From Siphonodentalium dalli (lineage: Eukaryota > Mollusca > Scaphopoda > Gadilida > Siphonodentaliidae), in assembly GCA_032622095.1 (NCBI GenBank), contig CP136064.1, positions 38,988,426 to 39,052,425 of the forward strand: a stretch of 64,000 nt of DNA, written 5' to 3'. A program made the translations under genes and the position numbers. Shown here in pieces: positions 33,609 to 45,539 of this stretch; within the stretch, counting starts at the first letter, position 1, and each line of letters begins with the position of its first letter. A model generated the notes under the pieces. It searched no databases. It saw nothing but the letters and a program-made list of their open reading frames with translations, and was not told where the DNA came from.

Positions 33609-34564
33609 AAGGGACTAGAGGCCTTCGAAGTGGGTTCATGTCAAATAATAAAAGTATTACCACTAAGAAGAACATGGATAGGGAAATATATAAACTTTGT
33701 TCTTATATCCATTATTGATAGCTCTCGAATAACGAAATTTAGGGTGTTAAAACCATTGTTATGTAAACAAATGTGTTACAGTGATTTGTCAATAAACATC
33801 GCTAATCGTGTATTAAGTTCACATATTTTAGCCTGAATATGATTTTCAGAATATTGTTCAATGCTTTGACCTTTTCCAATGTTTACCATGCATCACGTTT
33901 TGATTCAACTTTGGTATATTTATTGAAATAATTGAACACTTATCGGCAATTCCACTGTAATGTTTTACAATAAAATGGTTTTGACATGAGATATCTCACT
34001 ATTGGAGAGTTATTAACCCTTTCAGTGCCAGGGGCCGATCTCATCGGCCCTAATTTATGGTCTGTAAAATCGGCCCTAAAAAAATATATATATATATATT
34101 ATTATTATTTTATTTTTTTTGGGTTGAATTGTTTTTGGGTATGCTTAAGCTGGCGATAGCGAATTTAAAAACAAACTGGTTAAAACCTTAGGGGCATGTT
34201 ATCACAAGTATTCATAGTAATCATTTTGATGCCCATGAAAAACGTAAGATTCCCTGGCACTACAAAATAAGTCTGTTAAAGAATATAAGAAAAAATTATT
34301 AAAATTGTAAAAAATAATATCAAATGATGAAAAATTGTTAGGCCAATGCACTCTCTTATATATGCGAGGCGATCTATGGTCGACTCGCATATATAAGAGA
34401 ATGCATTGGCACAGCGTATATGAGTTGATACAAAAATCTGACCTGACACTGAAAGGGTTAAGTCAATCTAATTTGCATGTACTTGTTGATTGATGATAGT
34501 AGTTTTACAGATGTTTATGTTATTTTACATGAACCCGCGTGGAATGACTTGAAGTATCATTTAA
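33605..34564. mobile_element. TTAA-flanked MITE, family R, copy 2
   Basis: Left end TTAAAAGGGACTAGAGGCC, right end with GAACCCGCGTGGAATGAC; the interior matches 22802-23250 at many places (e.g. TTTGACCTTTTCCAATGTTT). It shares its left TTAA with the neighbouring element at 33069-33608. Confidence 0.75.
34013..34461. mobile_element. TTAA-flanked (piggyBac-like) MITE with half of the hairpin cassette
   Basis: TTAA at 34013-34016 and 34458-34461; TIR CCCTTTCAGTGCCAGG / CTGACACTGAAAGGG. Contains the AT-rich cassette spacer and one 67-bp hairpin at 34343-34409. Inserted inside R-family copy 2. Confidence 0.88.
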
Positions 34565-34574
34565 AAACATTAAG

Positions 34575-35052
34575 GTCTGCATTTGAGCATTCCGTTATGT
34601 ATGTATGGAAGCGCTAGGAGACGAATACCACACCATTCTTATATACCCGCAGTTAAGAGACCTGAGATTTAAATATATTAAACCGTACTACTACAGTCGA
34701 CCTAACGTTATGAAACTTCATGAACTATTTAACTCTAGCGGTACGAAAGCTATGAAAAAACTATCAATATTTATCAAAAAGGCCCAGCGTGAGATAAACC
34801 ACTCATGAGGCTTAACAATGTGTTACCCCCCCCCCCCCCTCCCATCAACCCCATCCCCCGGACGAAATCTATACACATGGCTGCCAAATTACGCCAACAT
34901 TTCTTATGAATACACAAATATCCCGTTTACTTCCCAATATATTCATATATCCCTATATATCATTGTGTAATACATGCACTATAACACATCTGTTCTCAAT
35001 ATGTATTGTTATACGATGAGAGTATCAAATAAATTGAATTGAATTGAATTGT
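34575..35052 (+). pseudogene. LINE 3' end (RT tail, 3' UTR and GAATT tail)
   Basis: GDEYHTILIYPQLRDLRFKY then PYYYSRPNVMKLHELF and KKLSIFIKKAQ, a typical mollusc-type LINE C-terminus (consensus GDEYHF..ECP, with one Cys lost here). The stop is at 34806-34808. The 3' UTR ends AATAAATTGAATTGAATTG. Confidence 0.72.
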
Positions 35053-35466
35053 TGATGAATTCTGGTAGAAATATACCGTGCTCGGAGTTTTCTTGGAAAC
35101 GGTCGCTCATGTTGGGATGGCGAAGTTGGGTCGATTGTCACAACGCGCGTATACCCTGAAAATATAATGTGCACGCCGGACCGGAATTCTATGGGAATTC
35201 TACTCAAGAGTCAAGTTTGATCCAATCCTTATTTGTGTAGAAATTGAAAATCAAATAACCACCAGAGAATATATAATTGTATGATTTATGGCATGGAATA
35301 TTTTGTTTGGTGGGATCGAGATGTTCAATAACCCTCGCATGCAGTGCTGAGGACATGGCCAACATGTGGATCGAGATGTCCAATAACCATCGCATGCAGT
35401 GCTGAGGACATGACCTACATTAATTGAAGATGTTCACTACACAAGTTGTGAAATGTGGCATATAAG

Positions 35467-35624
35467 TGAGATCACGGAGTCGCTACCATATTGGATCCAT
35501 CCATCCCCCATTCCGCGGTTTAAGTGCTATTGGTCAAAGTTCTAGAGTAGAATTCCATATATGGAGTTTTGAATATTCATGAATTCCAAATATGGATCCA
35601 ATATGGTACCGACTCTATGATCTC
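35467..35624. mobile_element. Short palindromic MITE, family V
   Basis: GAGATCACGGAGTCGCTACC ... GGTACCGACTCTATGATCTC, with inner CCATATTGGATCCAT / ATGGATCCAATATGG. The core TCAAAGTTCT(A/G)GAGTAG is shared with 46306-46515. Confidence 0.75.
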
Positions 35625-35661
35625 GCCTATGCTACTCAAATGTGAGTGTTTATATTCTGTT

Positions 35662-35976
35662 GAAGGGGTACTCTACACTAATATAAATCTGGCCATTTGT
35701 GGGACCATCTCCTGTTATATTCAACATAATATGTGCAACAAATGAATGAATTTGAGCCATGTATTAGTGTAAAAATACACTCATATGCTCTAACAAAGAT
35801 ACAAACTACATGGTAATTATAATGAATATGAGTTTATGACTCGAGTCATAAACTCATGTTCATTATAATTATCATGTTGTATTTTGCAAATTCAGTCATT
35901 TGTTGCATATATTCTGTTGAATATAAAAGTAGTTGGTCCATATATAAATGGCTGGATTTAGTGTACAGTACCCATC
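35662..35976. mobile_element. Palindromic MITE, family U (related to T)
   Basis: GGGGTACTCTACACTAATAT ... TTTAGTGTACAGTACCC. The exact centre is GAGTTTATGACTCGAGTCAT then AAACTC, so the whole 315 bp is one imperfect palindrome. Confidence 0.8.
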
Positions 35977-36249
35977 TAAATGTTTGGTATAAAAATTGCG
36001 AAATTTTCCCCATTCCGATTTAAATTTCGTGTTATTTGACGTGAACTATATATATATGCACTTCACTATCTTATGTCCCCCATTTTGACTCTGTGTTGCC
36101 ATTGTGGATAATGTTAATATGTATAACAATTAAGATAATTCAATGATATTTTTATTTAACGAACAACAACAATACTATATTTCAATAACTCAATTTATAT
36201 ATGACTGAGAGACTAAGGAATGTCAGAACAATGTTCCAGACTTGAAAAG

Positions 36250-36696
36250 GTAACCCTTTCTATACTAAACACACATTGACGAGTAGTTATCTCAACGAAC
36301 TTATTATCTTTTTATCAGTTTCACGTTAACATACAACGTTAATATATTTTTTCCGGATCCTCCGTTTCCGATTCCAGAATTCCAATTAATACAAATGGCA
36401 CCGTTTTAGTACGGGCAACTACAGTGTGTTCTAATTGTATTTTTATGACTCCAATGCGTCTTTCTGTGACAAATATAATATTTGTAGAAAGGTATAGTTC
36501 ATGTATTTATTTCGATACCCGGAACAATTCAAAGCGAATATTATTAGGGGTATACTAAACATTATCTCTAAATAAATAGGACTACTTCTGTACTTGTATT
36601 ACCTGTACATCCCTCCAAATCAATAATAGACCATTCCGATGTACACTTTTTTTTTTTAACTTAGTGTGAGAATCGATTTAGTATAGAAAGGGTTAA
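36250..36696. mobile_element. TTAA (piggyBac-like) MITE in the 3' UTR of the IL-17-like gene
   Basis: TIR AACCCTTTCTATACTAAA / TTTAGTATAGAAAGGGTTAA; the right TTAA is at 36693-36696. Contains ACATTGACGAGTAGTTATC, shared with fragments at 2577-2630 and 10840-10887. Starts 30 bp after the stop codon. Confidence 0.8.
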
Positions 36697-36726
36697 TTTG
36701 ACTTTTCCAACACGGGAACGACGATT

Positions 36727-37181
36727 TCAATGTGCCACTTCCGGATTATCAAAATCATGAGCATGCGCTATAGAACATGCTACCACCACTGGCTCCCAAA
36801 CGTCTTTCATGCAGTGAACATGAGCACCTCCGCGACATTGTCGGTATCTTCGTTTCACTTTGATGTAAGCATACACATTTTCACAGAGAAATATACCATT
36901 CCCACAGCTTTTCTCTACTATTACTTCCGGTACTCTATGAACGTCTTGGTTTTCAACCACTCCGACTGAACAGGCGGTCCTCGGTCTCGAATGTACAGGG
37001 CGAGTACTTCTCCTGAAGATGCATATCAAGTTCTCTGGAATATCATTCCTCGAGAAGTTTGTTGGCGGAATGACCGAGAAAATGTCTGTGATGTTGTGGT
37101 AACATGGTATTCTTTGTGGCGGCAGGACATTGCAAAGTACCAATATTTCCTGTGCTAGAATATGAAATACAGCTACCCATG
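36727..37181 (-). CDS. IL-17-like gene, last exon
   Basis: Tandem acceptors TTTTATTTTCAG (37190-37189) and ATTCCAG (37183-37182) are present; only the second keeps frame with exon 1. The stop TGA is at 36729-36727. It carries all the cysteines of the mature domain. A possible AATAAA (minus strand, 36511-36506) lies inside the MITE that starts 30 bp past the stop. Confidence 0.78.
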
Positions 37182-37972
37182 CTGGAATCTGAAAATAAAA
37201 AAAATGATTGTCACGAACCATGTAAATAAATGATACAATTAACATTTAGAAAAAAATAATGGTAATATTTCGTAATGGCATAATTTTGTTATGTCAGCAT
37301 CATAGTTATTCAACAGGACCTCCCATGCAGCATCATATTAAATTAACAGGACCACTTAGCGAGGGGCGATTAAATATGTGTGTCCATGCATGTAAAGAAA
37401 ATCTTCTTTGATTTGTACAACAACTATATAGCAGAAATCCCAATGTGCAGCTGTGGCACAGATATCGAAGATGTTTCACACATCTATTTCGAATGTCCAT
37501 TATACCGAACGCAAAGAACCAATTTATATTACACGAGCTGAAACAGCTAGGCTCCATACGCCGCGGGAGCCTTTATTCAGCGTCGGGGTGTGTACAAAGG
37601 GGCATGTAGCCTCTTTTTCTCTTTGTGAACTTTTGGGAACATTCACAGCGGCGGCCGCGTACGTTTTGATCGTTTAAACAAAATTATTTAAACTTTTTTT
37701 TTCTTCAAAATTTAATTTCTTCTTAGATTGAACTCCTTGCTCAAATGAACACATTAAAAAAATTTAAATTATATTTATTTGTTCTTTATATACAAATATG
37801 AAAAAAATCGCCGTTATAACTTCCGCAGGGGTACCCCGATTTATACCACTCCAAATTTGGTTGAAATCGGTCCCGACGTCTGCATGGGAGAAAACTCGCG
37901 AAGAAAGACATATTGACAGACAGATAGATAGACAGACATATCCTACTCTTATATATATAGATAGATAGATAT

Positions 37973-38017
<45 letters not shown>

Positions 38018-41000
38018 GTATATGCTTTCACAACTGTTGACGTTAGCAATTTCATCAGAGGCTCCCCAAATAATCCAGTACTATTTTACATTGTTCAAAA
38101 TTATATTTCAGATACCAAATGTTTGACTTAAAACGATAATCACACATATATACGTGCTATTATTCGTCGTAGACGAAACACGGGCGCCTGTTTCGCGCCG
38201 CAGCATAAAGACGCCGAAATGTCGATTTTCGGTTTTCCGTCGGCCGGTTCTCGCACGAGTTTCGATAGCTATCCATGCACGACATGGCATATATAGATAT
38301 ACTAGCAGGGTTACCCGGCGCTGCCCAGGTTAAAGTGATGTGAAACCCTCTGCATGCTGTGGATACTTGTTGGGAACAGAGAATACTCTTGCTCAAAGTG
38401 TTACACTTATTCTCATAAATAGCATATTCAAGTAGCATCACAAAACATGATTCTTACAGTCATGGAATATAAGAAGTGGATCACTTTGTCGATTGTCATT
38501 TTGTTTATCGCGATTAATCCGTTCCACCAATAAAGAAGTAATTATTTATTTACAATTGCGTATACTTCAGAAGTTATAACATGAAACATGAACATCATAA
38601 ACACATTAGTTTGCAAAAATAAAAGACGACAATTGGGTTTTTACATATATAGAGATGTATCAATCAATCTAGTGGGTTAGACTAAGATTTTGAGGACTCC
38701 TGGCTATCATATCTCCATGAAGATACAGATGTTTTAAAGAAATGTCCAGGTGCTCCTATGTTCATGGTGCTATATATTGGCTAAATATTCTCAGTTGAAA
38801 AGAAATATTGTTGCGCAGTATATCAGTTACATGTGCCCGAAACAGAGCGAGATTTTGAGTTGTTTATATTGGTCGATGAGTTTGTTCTAAAAAATCCGCT
38901 GTATCGGGCAGATATACCCTTGTCAATTGTCAGTATTGGAGGATCCTGAAAAGTCATGTGCTACTGACTGCGTTTTCTTTTATATCAGAAGAGAATATAT
39001 GTGACTGCACATTGTGACCACTATTTTTGAACAGGCCTTCGATACATTTCCATATCTCTTGACAAATTGTAACTTTTTTGTGGAAACTGTATTGAATGCA
39101 ACAGACTCAATTGTGTTATAATATATACATGAGCCATTCTACTATGCAATCGGTTCGAGGTCTTTCAGTTTGCAAGAATATATGTATCTCTTAAATATAA
39201 TTATAACTATACTTTTAATGCTTCTTCTATGTATCTGTTTTTGCTAGCTCATTGTGTGAATGCCCTGATTCCCATCCCCATATAAATATGACAGTTGAGA
39301 AGATATAATTGTTCAAGTGACTTAATTGGGTCACCATTTGTCGAGATTGTGAAATTTGAACGCCAAAAACTCATTAAAACGATATGGAGATTATGTGTGA
39401 CTATATATAACTTATAGGTGGATATCGGCGAATAGCAATCTTATCAATGATAGTGCATATCCTCTTGCCATCGATGACCCAACTGACACCAAATGTAATT
39501 TAATCCATCGTATCATTAGAGAAGAACGTGTATGAATTTGGTGGAAATTAGTGCTAAATATATTTGTATCAGCTTTGCCATCCTCATGACTTTAACAGCG
39601 CCACTTTTGACATATTAAACCACGTCCATTAGACTCATGGATGCAGGATATACTGGATATGATTATATATAGGTTTGGTGGTAATCAGCAACTAAACAAA
39701 TTCTTATCATAGTTATGACCCCCCCCCCCAATCTTTCACCCAAATGGCAGCAATTTGGCGTCTTTAAATCACACGATTATATTCTTCGTATCATGGAGAA
39801 GAATAATATATAAATTTGGTGGAAATCTGCGCCAAAAATAGTTTCTTAAGTCAATTGTTGATGCTACCCCTGCAACACTAACTCGAACAGCGCCATTCGC
39901 GGAGGTGATTATGTATGAGTTCGGTGGAAATCAGCGACAAAACTATTTCACCATATTTTTTTATTTTGCCGCCCTTCCCCCTTTTCTAACCCTGACACCA
40001 ACAGCGTCACTTTAGAAAATTTTAACCCGCACCATTATCTTCCTCGTAAAAAGTTACCCCTCTTAAACCGCCTTGGTGCCATCTCGATTGTACCCCGTGA
40101 AGTTATATATATAACACATACTGACAGCAAGACAGACAGCACAATTTGATTCCCCATATGATTTGAGAAGAACGTGTATGAATTTGATGGTAATTGGTAG
40201 TTTCGGTGACCGTCCCGTCCCTATTTCGGACTTAAGCGGCGCCACTTTTGTCACCATTAAACAACACACCTAGACTCATTATGGAGATGCATATATATAA
40301 ATTTGTGAAAATTGGCGAATATACAAATTCGTATCAAATTTAAGGTCCCCATATCTCTAAACCAAACGGCACCAATTTGGTGTATGTAAACCACACGATT
40401 AGATTCCTTGTTCCATGGAGAAGAATATATATCAATCTGGTGGAAATCGGCGCTGAACATATTGTTATCATTTGTTGTGTCCCTCTCACCTCTATGCACT
40501 ACTGACTCGAATGGCCCCACTTGTGACATCCTTAGACCACACAATTACATTCCTGATATCATGGAGATGATTATTTATAAGTTTGGTGCTAATCGGTGAC
40601 TAAACAAATTTTTATCAAATTTGGTGACCACCCCTCTCCTCCCCATCTCTCAACCAAACAGCACCAATATGGCGTCTTTAAATCACACGATTAGATACCT
40701 CTTATCATGGATGAGAACATGTATCAATTTTGTGGAAATTGGCGCTAAAAATATTATGTATCAATTTTGGTGCCCCTCTCCCTTTCAGTGCATCCCTATC
40801 TCGAATGAGGCCACTTTTGACAAATTGAAGCCACACCATTAAAGGTACTCAACCCGTAAAGAGGGTCCCCATCTCAACAGATTCCAACAACAACAATCCG
40901 ATCAGAGGGTCCAATATTACTATTTCTTTGGCTTTGGGGGTAAAAAATATTTGATTCGAGTCGAGGAACCCATCAAACAAAGCTCAGAGTTATTAGATAT

Positions 41001-43583
41001 TGATTTTTCAAATTTGTTATGTTCTCGAGATTAGTACTAATAACTGCCGTAATCTGCTCTGGATGTGTACTCAAAATCTATTCAAACAGACAAGGATGAA
41101 TAACTCTAAAATCAAGTGGTAATTTTAACGCAATTTTTACTGAGTTCTGGGCCAGATAGTATTCCCGATAATGAAAAATAATAGATTTCTAAAATCGATA
41201 TCTAACAAATCTGAGCTTTGATGGGTGACTTCCTCGACTCGAATCAAATATTTTTGACCCCCGAAGCCATTGAAATAATAATTGAGAGGAGTTTTATCGG
41301 GTTGAGTACCTTTAAACTACTCATACCATTGGGATGATTTTGTATAAGTGTGTTGGCAATCTGCGACTAAACCCATTCTTATCAAATTTAGTGCCCACCC
41401 CCGCAATCTCTCATCCAAACGACACAAATTTGGCGTCTTTAAATCGCACAATTAGATTCCTTGTATCATGAAGAAAAATATAAATCAATTTGATGGAAAT
41501 TGGCGCTAAAATTAGTTTTATAAATTTTGGTGCCCATTCCCCTTCCGTGCATCCCTGACTCCACTGACGACGCCACTTGTGACATATTTAAACCGCACCA
41601 TTAGATTCTTCATACCATGGGGATGATTATATGTAAGTTTCGTGGCAATCGGCGACAAAACAAATTTCTGCCCCTGACAACAACGGCGTCACTATAGGAA
41701 AATCTAACCTGCACCATCATTATCTTTCTCGTAAAAAGTTACCCCTAGTAGACCCATTTGGTATCATCTAGATGGTTCCCTGTGAATTTCTACAGAACAC
41801 AGACAGACAGACATTCGCAAATATAGATATCGATAGATATATGAAATGATCACGTGATCGGTAATCACATATCATGAGTCATCACCACCATTCTTGTTTC
41901 GTGTACATTGTTTCTGTCATCTTGGTTAAACATGTGTGTATATTGTGTATGGAGAGGGGCCACATCAAGTTGATATAACATGTGCCCCCATCACGTCATC
42001 AATTGTAACTTTTATTCAAATAAATATGTTTAAAGGGGTACTATACGCCATTTCCAAAAAATTTCGGGTGATAACAACGATCTAATATCGATAATATATT
42101 GAAAACTTAGTAATTTGAGTCGAAGATGTATTCTATAAAAGTTCAGGTTAATAGGTTATCTTAAAATCAAGGTTAAAGGCACGGGTGGTGTTCGTTGCAG
42201 AAATATTCATCTTTGTTCAAATCGCCATCAACAGAAGGAATATTAAAATATATATTGTTTTGTTCATATGCCAAACATAATCAGCGCGTAAATAGTATAT
42301 TGTCGTCAAGACGTATAGATGGTGTACGTAAACAAGAGCCTGCTCGTGTTACAGCGCAATTATATTGGTTAATTTGACACAAATGATATAAACGCTCTTT
42401 ATTATTTCCATATCCGGAAAACAGTAACAAATAACGCTCTTTATGTTTACCATATCCGGATCTAAACAAAAGCCAGGTAACGTTGCTTTTGTTTACATAA
42501 CAAAGGGGGGAAATTTACAATAACATACTGTTTATGCCACATTTCTGATTGGTGTAAGAACAAGGTCTGTTTATATTTTACTTTTCTTTCTGTTTGTGGC
42601 GGTTCTTGACGGATGTGAATATTTTAACAGCATACCCACCGCCCGTATCTTTAATAATTTGATATAAATTTAATTTATGGCTGGAGCCATAACTTAAATT
42701 ACAAATTTCCGTGTACAAGACGTAATCAAAATAATTCACGGATAGTGGATTGGGTAACGTATGGCACACATGATCGTGTAAAAAATTATGTTGATACGGG
42801 GCGTAAACTCAAGCCACTCACTGACTAGTAACTATGCAACGACTTAAATGAGTATATGGGACTAATGCATATAATATAACATTTATTTTATACATTTGGT
42901 TGAAAACTGTCAAAAAATTACTCGACAACGACAATTGATATTTTGGTATTCCGGCTGATCCTCCACCCGTAACAGACTTTCAAATAATAGAAATCTGGTT
43001 ACCTTATTAAACAACTCGGAGACTATATAAACCAACAACAACATTTGAGTACAGTATCCCTTTAAACCAAGAAAAGCTTTACAAGTCACATAGTTATGTA
43101 TTTCCAAAAAAGTATACGTTGTTGATAATTGATATATATATATATACCTTCATCGTTAATCTCCTATAATGTCTTTGTAAATTATAAATATGTTAGAGCT
43201 ATACAACCAGACTGATAAAATATCAGATGGTCAAATTATATATAGGCCGAGAAATAATATATTTTTGGTTATGATTGGGTGAAATCTGATACCACATTGC
43301 AATTGGAGAGACACTTACGACCATATCATCCTGATCTGCTTACATACGTACTTCGATTAAAATCAATACAATTGCAAGTATTCAACTATTAATTGGTCTA
43401 TATAAAATAGAATCGATCGCCGCGTTCAATGGCTTACATCAATTAATCGATTGTGCTGGATTTGTTCAATTGTAAGTGTGGCGGGTCCAACCAACCCATA
43501 TCTATTATCATTCACTTACCGTTCAATAAAGTCAAAGCCCACAAGAAGGGGAAGTTGGCGATGTAGAATTTGGGGAACTGCAT
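36727..43583 (-). CDS. IL-17-like secreted cytokine, 2 coding exons, 172 aa
   Basis: Joined from 43583-43520 and 37181-36727 (64 + 455 nt, phase 1+2). Residues 1-41 are strongly hydrophobic (FPFLWALTLLNAWVAVFHIL) and fit a signal peptide, though a long one. The mature part has the spacing of the IL-17 cystine-knot fold: Cys92 with QDVHRVPEVIVEKSC (Asp101, Arg104, Pro106, Cys114), then Cys121, the strand YIKVKRR (127-133), Cys137, Cys145, and WEPVVVACS with Cys157 near the end. Known IL-17s have a matching D..R.P..I..A.C ... VLRR ... VGCTC layout. Two N-X-S/T sites (Asn51, Asn63) are present. The classic CPW is CSV here and the final CxC is single, so it is a divergent member. The ATG at 43583 is the first in frame after an upstream stop. 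Expected role: extracellular immune cytokine. The splice into an acceptor at 37183-37182, 7 nt beyond a stronger-looking CAG, is inferred from phase. Confidence 0.72.
37405..37560 (+). pseudogene. LINE RT C-terminal knuckle fragment
   Basis: LYNNYIAEIPMCSCGTDIED then VSHIYFECPLYRTQRTNL; CxC...H....C knuckle plus ECPLY, as in Jockey/CR1 tails. Lies in the IL-17-like intron on the opposite strand. Confidence 0.7.
37790..38011 (+). mobile_element. Retroelement 3' end with (GATA)n tail
   Basis: AATTTGGTTGAAATCGGTCC, GACAGACAGATAGATAGACA and (ATAG)n at 37949-38011. Such AATTTGGT.GAAATCGG...ACAGACAGACA ends are common in invertebrate non-LTR elements and their SINEs. Confidence 0.6.
38305..41850 (+). 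repeat. Long degenerate tandem block of retroelement-like units
   Basis: Begins with ACTAGCAGGGTTACCCGGCG and ends with ACAGACAGACATTC and GATA-like sequence. Between about 39.3 and 41.8 kb, units recur with AATTTGGTGGAAATC(G/A)GCG, GGCGTCTTTAAATCACACGA (39755, 40373, 40667, 41425) and ATCATGGAGA. The basic period is about 300 bp, itself two related ~150-bp halves. Interrupted by MITE 40839-41315. 38305-39300 has no clear internal repeat. Confidence 0.65.
40839..41315. mobile_element. TTAA MITE family A, copy 4
   Basis: TTAA at 40839-40842 and 41312-41315; TIR AAGGTACTCAACCCG / CGGGTTGAGTACCTT. Interrupts the tandem block at 39.4-41.85 kb. Confidence 0.85.
42030..43065. mobile_element. TTAA MITE family T, with nested family B
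   Basis: TTAA at 42030-42033 and 43062-43065; TIR AAGGGGTACTATAC / GTACAGTATCCCTT. The TIR is related to the element at 35662-35976. Lies in the intron of the IL-17-like gene. Confidence 0.75.
42173..42654. mobile_element. TTAA MITE family B, copy 5
   Basis: TTAA at 42173-42176 and 42651-42654. Uninterrupted copy useful as the reference empty site for the nests at 16.8 and 31.5 kb. Confidence 0.85.
43520..43583 (-). CDS. IL-17-like gene, first coding exon (signal peptide)
   Basis: ATG CAG TTC... encodes MQFPKFYIANFPFLWALTLLN, followed by the strong donor G|GTAAGT (GT at 43519-43518). A TGA lies in frame upstream, so the start is unambiguous within the exon. A second frame (MRTSRVITRIF...) is also open here but its phase fails with the downstream exon. 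Confidence 0.65.
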
Positions 43584-44289
43584 GGAGTACCTGGGTGATT
43601 TGAAAAATTCTTGTAATCACACGTGACGTTCTCATGTTTTGAATGGTAGCATCTATAGTACTATACTGTTTTCTAACACTCCCGTGCTATATATGCCACG
43701 CACTATATAAGAAAATAGTCATGCTCTTTCTTAAAGCAGAACAGTTAGTTTCTTCGTGTAATTGCATGGGGAAACACCGCGACCAACCTGAATGCTTAAG
43801 TCTATTGGGGCGATATCATGACGTCGCGGCCATAGAGTGATAGACTAATCGTTTGATGATATTGGGCTAACTGTTCTGCAAGAAACAATATCCAAATTAG
43901 GAAAATTTCCTCAAGAATATATACTAATACTATAGTATATTGATAGTATGAATGCGATATTATATCGTGCACAAACACACTTCGTGTGAGATAAAATGCA
44001 GTTCGATTATGTTATGTTTACGCGAAAAGCTCGTTGTCTGTTTATCATAAGACAGTCACGAAGTTATCCGTAGATTTCCTGAAATCGTCGGCTATTGTCC
44101 CGAATCTTACTCCGCGTAAACAACAATTACGTGTTCTCACAACACAACAAAACACAAACCTCCGTCAAGCTGGTTCGGGGCCAAATTCCGTTATATACGA
44201 TTTCTCCACCACATAGTTTATCATAAACCCAAGGCAATCGCGAATTACGGAAATTGTAAACAATATAATTTGAAAACTCTTTTGAATGC
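43584..44289. other. 5' flank of the IL-17-like gene
   Basis: Where its promoter and any 5' UTR should lie. No clear TATA box can be assigned in this AT-rich DNA, and no repeat was recognised. Confidence 0.4.
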
Positions 44290-44870
44290 AGTCATGATGG
44301 CGAATCTCCATTCCAAATATCATCCAGATCCGGTGACTTATGGCTACATGAGATATCGAGATCTGCCTGGTCTACGGACAAAAACAAAACACCATTTCCA
44401 GATACAGAAAGAATGATAACTCTAGAACGGAAAACACGAACACCACATTGTGCCCCTCTTTTGAAATCGATGTCTAGTATGATAGTGAACGTCCATTCCA
44501 CATTTCATTAACATACAACGACAAATGGTTGTGATATCTGCGTGGACGACAAAAAAAACCAAGATTTTAGTTAAACAAAGAAGGATAGCTCTAGATTGGA
44601 AAATGCGAAAAACGTCAGTAATGTTGTCCATCTATTTTAAAGCATGCAGTCATGGCTGAGATATCTACCCGGACGGATAAAATAAAATCTATTTTAATTC
44701 CGATCAGCAAAGATAATAACTCTAGACTGGAAACACGAACATAATATGCCCACCCCTCTGAGTTTCTACGGAATTTGCATAAAGTCTGAACCCTCCCAAA
44801 GCGAGCTCTCCGTTGGGCAGGTTGCTTTGTGTGAGATCCGACAGTATACCGACGTACCTGTCCCTGCATT
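44290..44870. repeat. Degenerate tandem repeat, three units
   Basis: GATAACTCTAGA(A/C)(C/T)GGAAA at about 44415, 44584 and 44714, each preceded by GAGATAT(C)...GG(A)CGGA(C)AAA(A). No coding sense. Confidence 0.6.
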
Positions 44871-45015
44871 AAAGATGGATTATCTCTTTAAATAACAAAT
44901 TTGAAATAGTTGCATGGGTCTAAAATAATAACTACGATCAGAATTGAATACCCCTGTCCGGAAATACTTCTATCAATTCGATCGATTTTATTTCGAATAT
45001 TTTATTATGAAATGA
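44868..45015. repeat. Partial copy of family S
   Basis: TTAAAGATGGATTATCTC followed by CCCCTGTCCGGAAATACTTC and TTTATTTCGAATATTTTA. Matches the right half of 33069-33608 in reverse orientation. Confidence 0.65.
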
Positions 45016-45430
45016 GATATGATTAATTGGGACACTTAAAAGCGAAGTAATAACTTAAGTGAATAAAGTGAAGCTTCCCGCGCTAACATTCTCTTGCAGA
45101 AATTATGGGAAATTGTTCCATTGTCGGATATTGTGTTAGTTTCCACCTTCATAGTTACAGTGTAACATCCTTAATTGGGGCTTTGAAAGCAGTCATTGAT
45201 GGCAAAGGTCCACACCAAATTTCATTCAGATCCGATAACACAAAATTTGAGATATGTGCCCAGACGGATGGACGACGAACAGACGGACAATGCCAATCCA
45301 GTATACCCCCCCCCCCCAATTGTCCTTGGGTATAATACGCCCACCTGATAAAGTGGTGGTTAACAAAACAACAATGGAAAACACATCTCGTGGGTATATA
45401 CCTTATTTTAATTACGTTAATGACAAAACG

Positions 45431-45537
45431 CACACACACACCCTCACCCCCACCACACACACAACCTCACACACACCCTCCCTCACACACACGCTCACCC
45501 TCTCACACACACACACCCTCACACACACACGCACACT
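45431..45537. repeat. (CA)n-rich microsatellite
   Basis: CACACACACACCCTCACCCC and similar runs over about 105 bp. Open frames through it are low-complexity artefacts. Confidence 0.95.
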
Positions 45538-45539
45538 TG

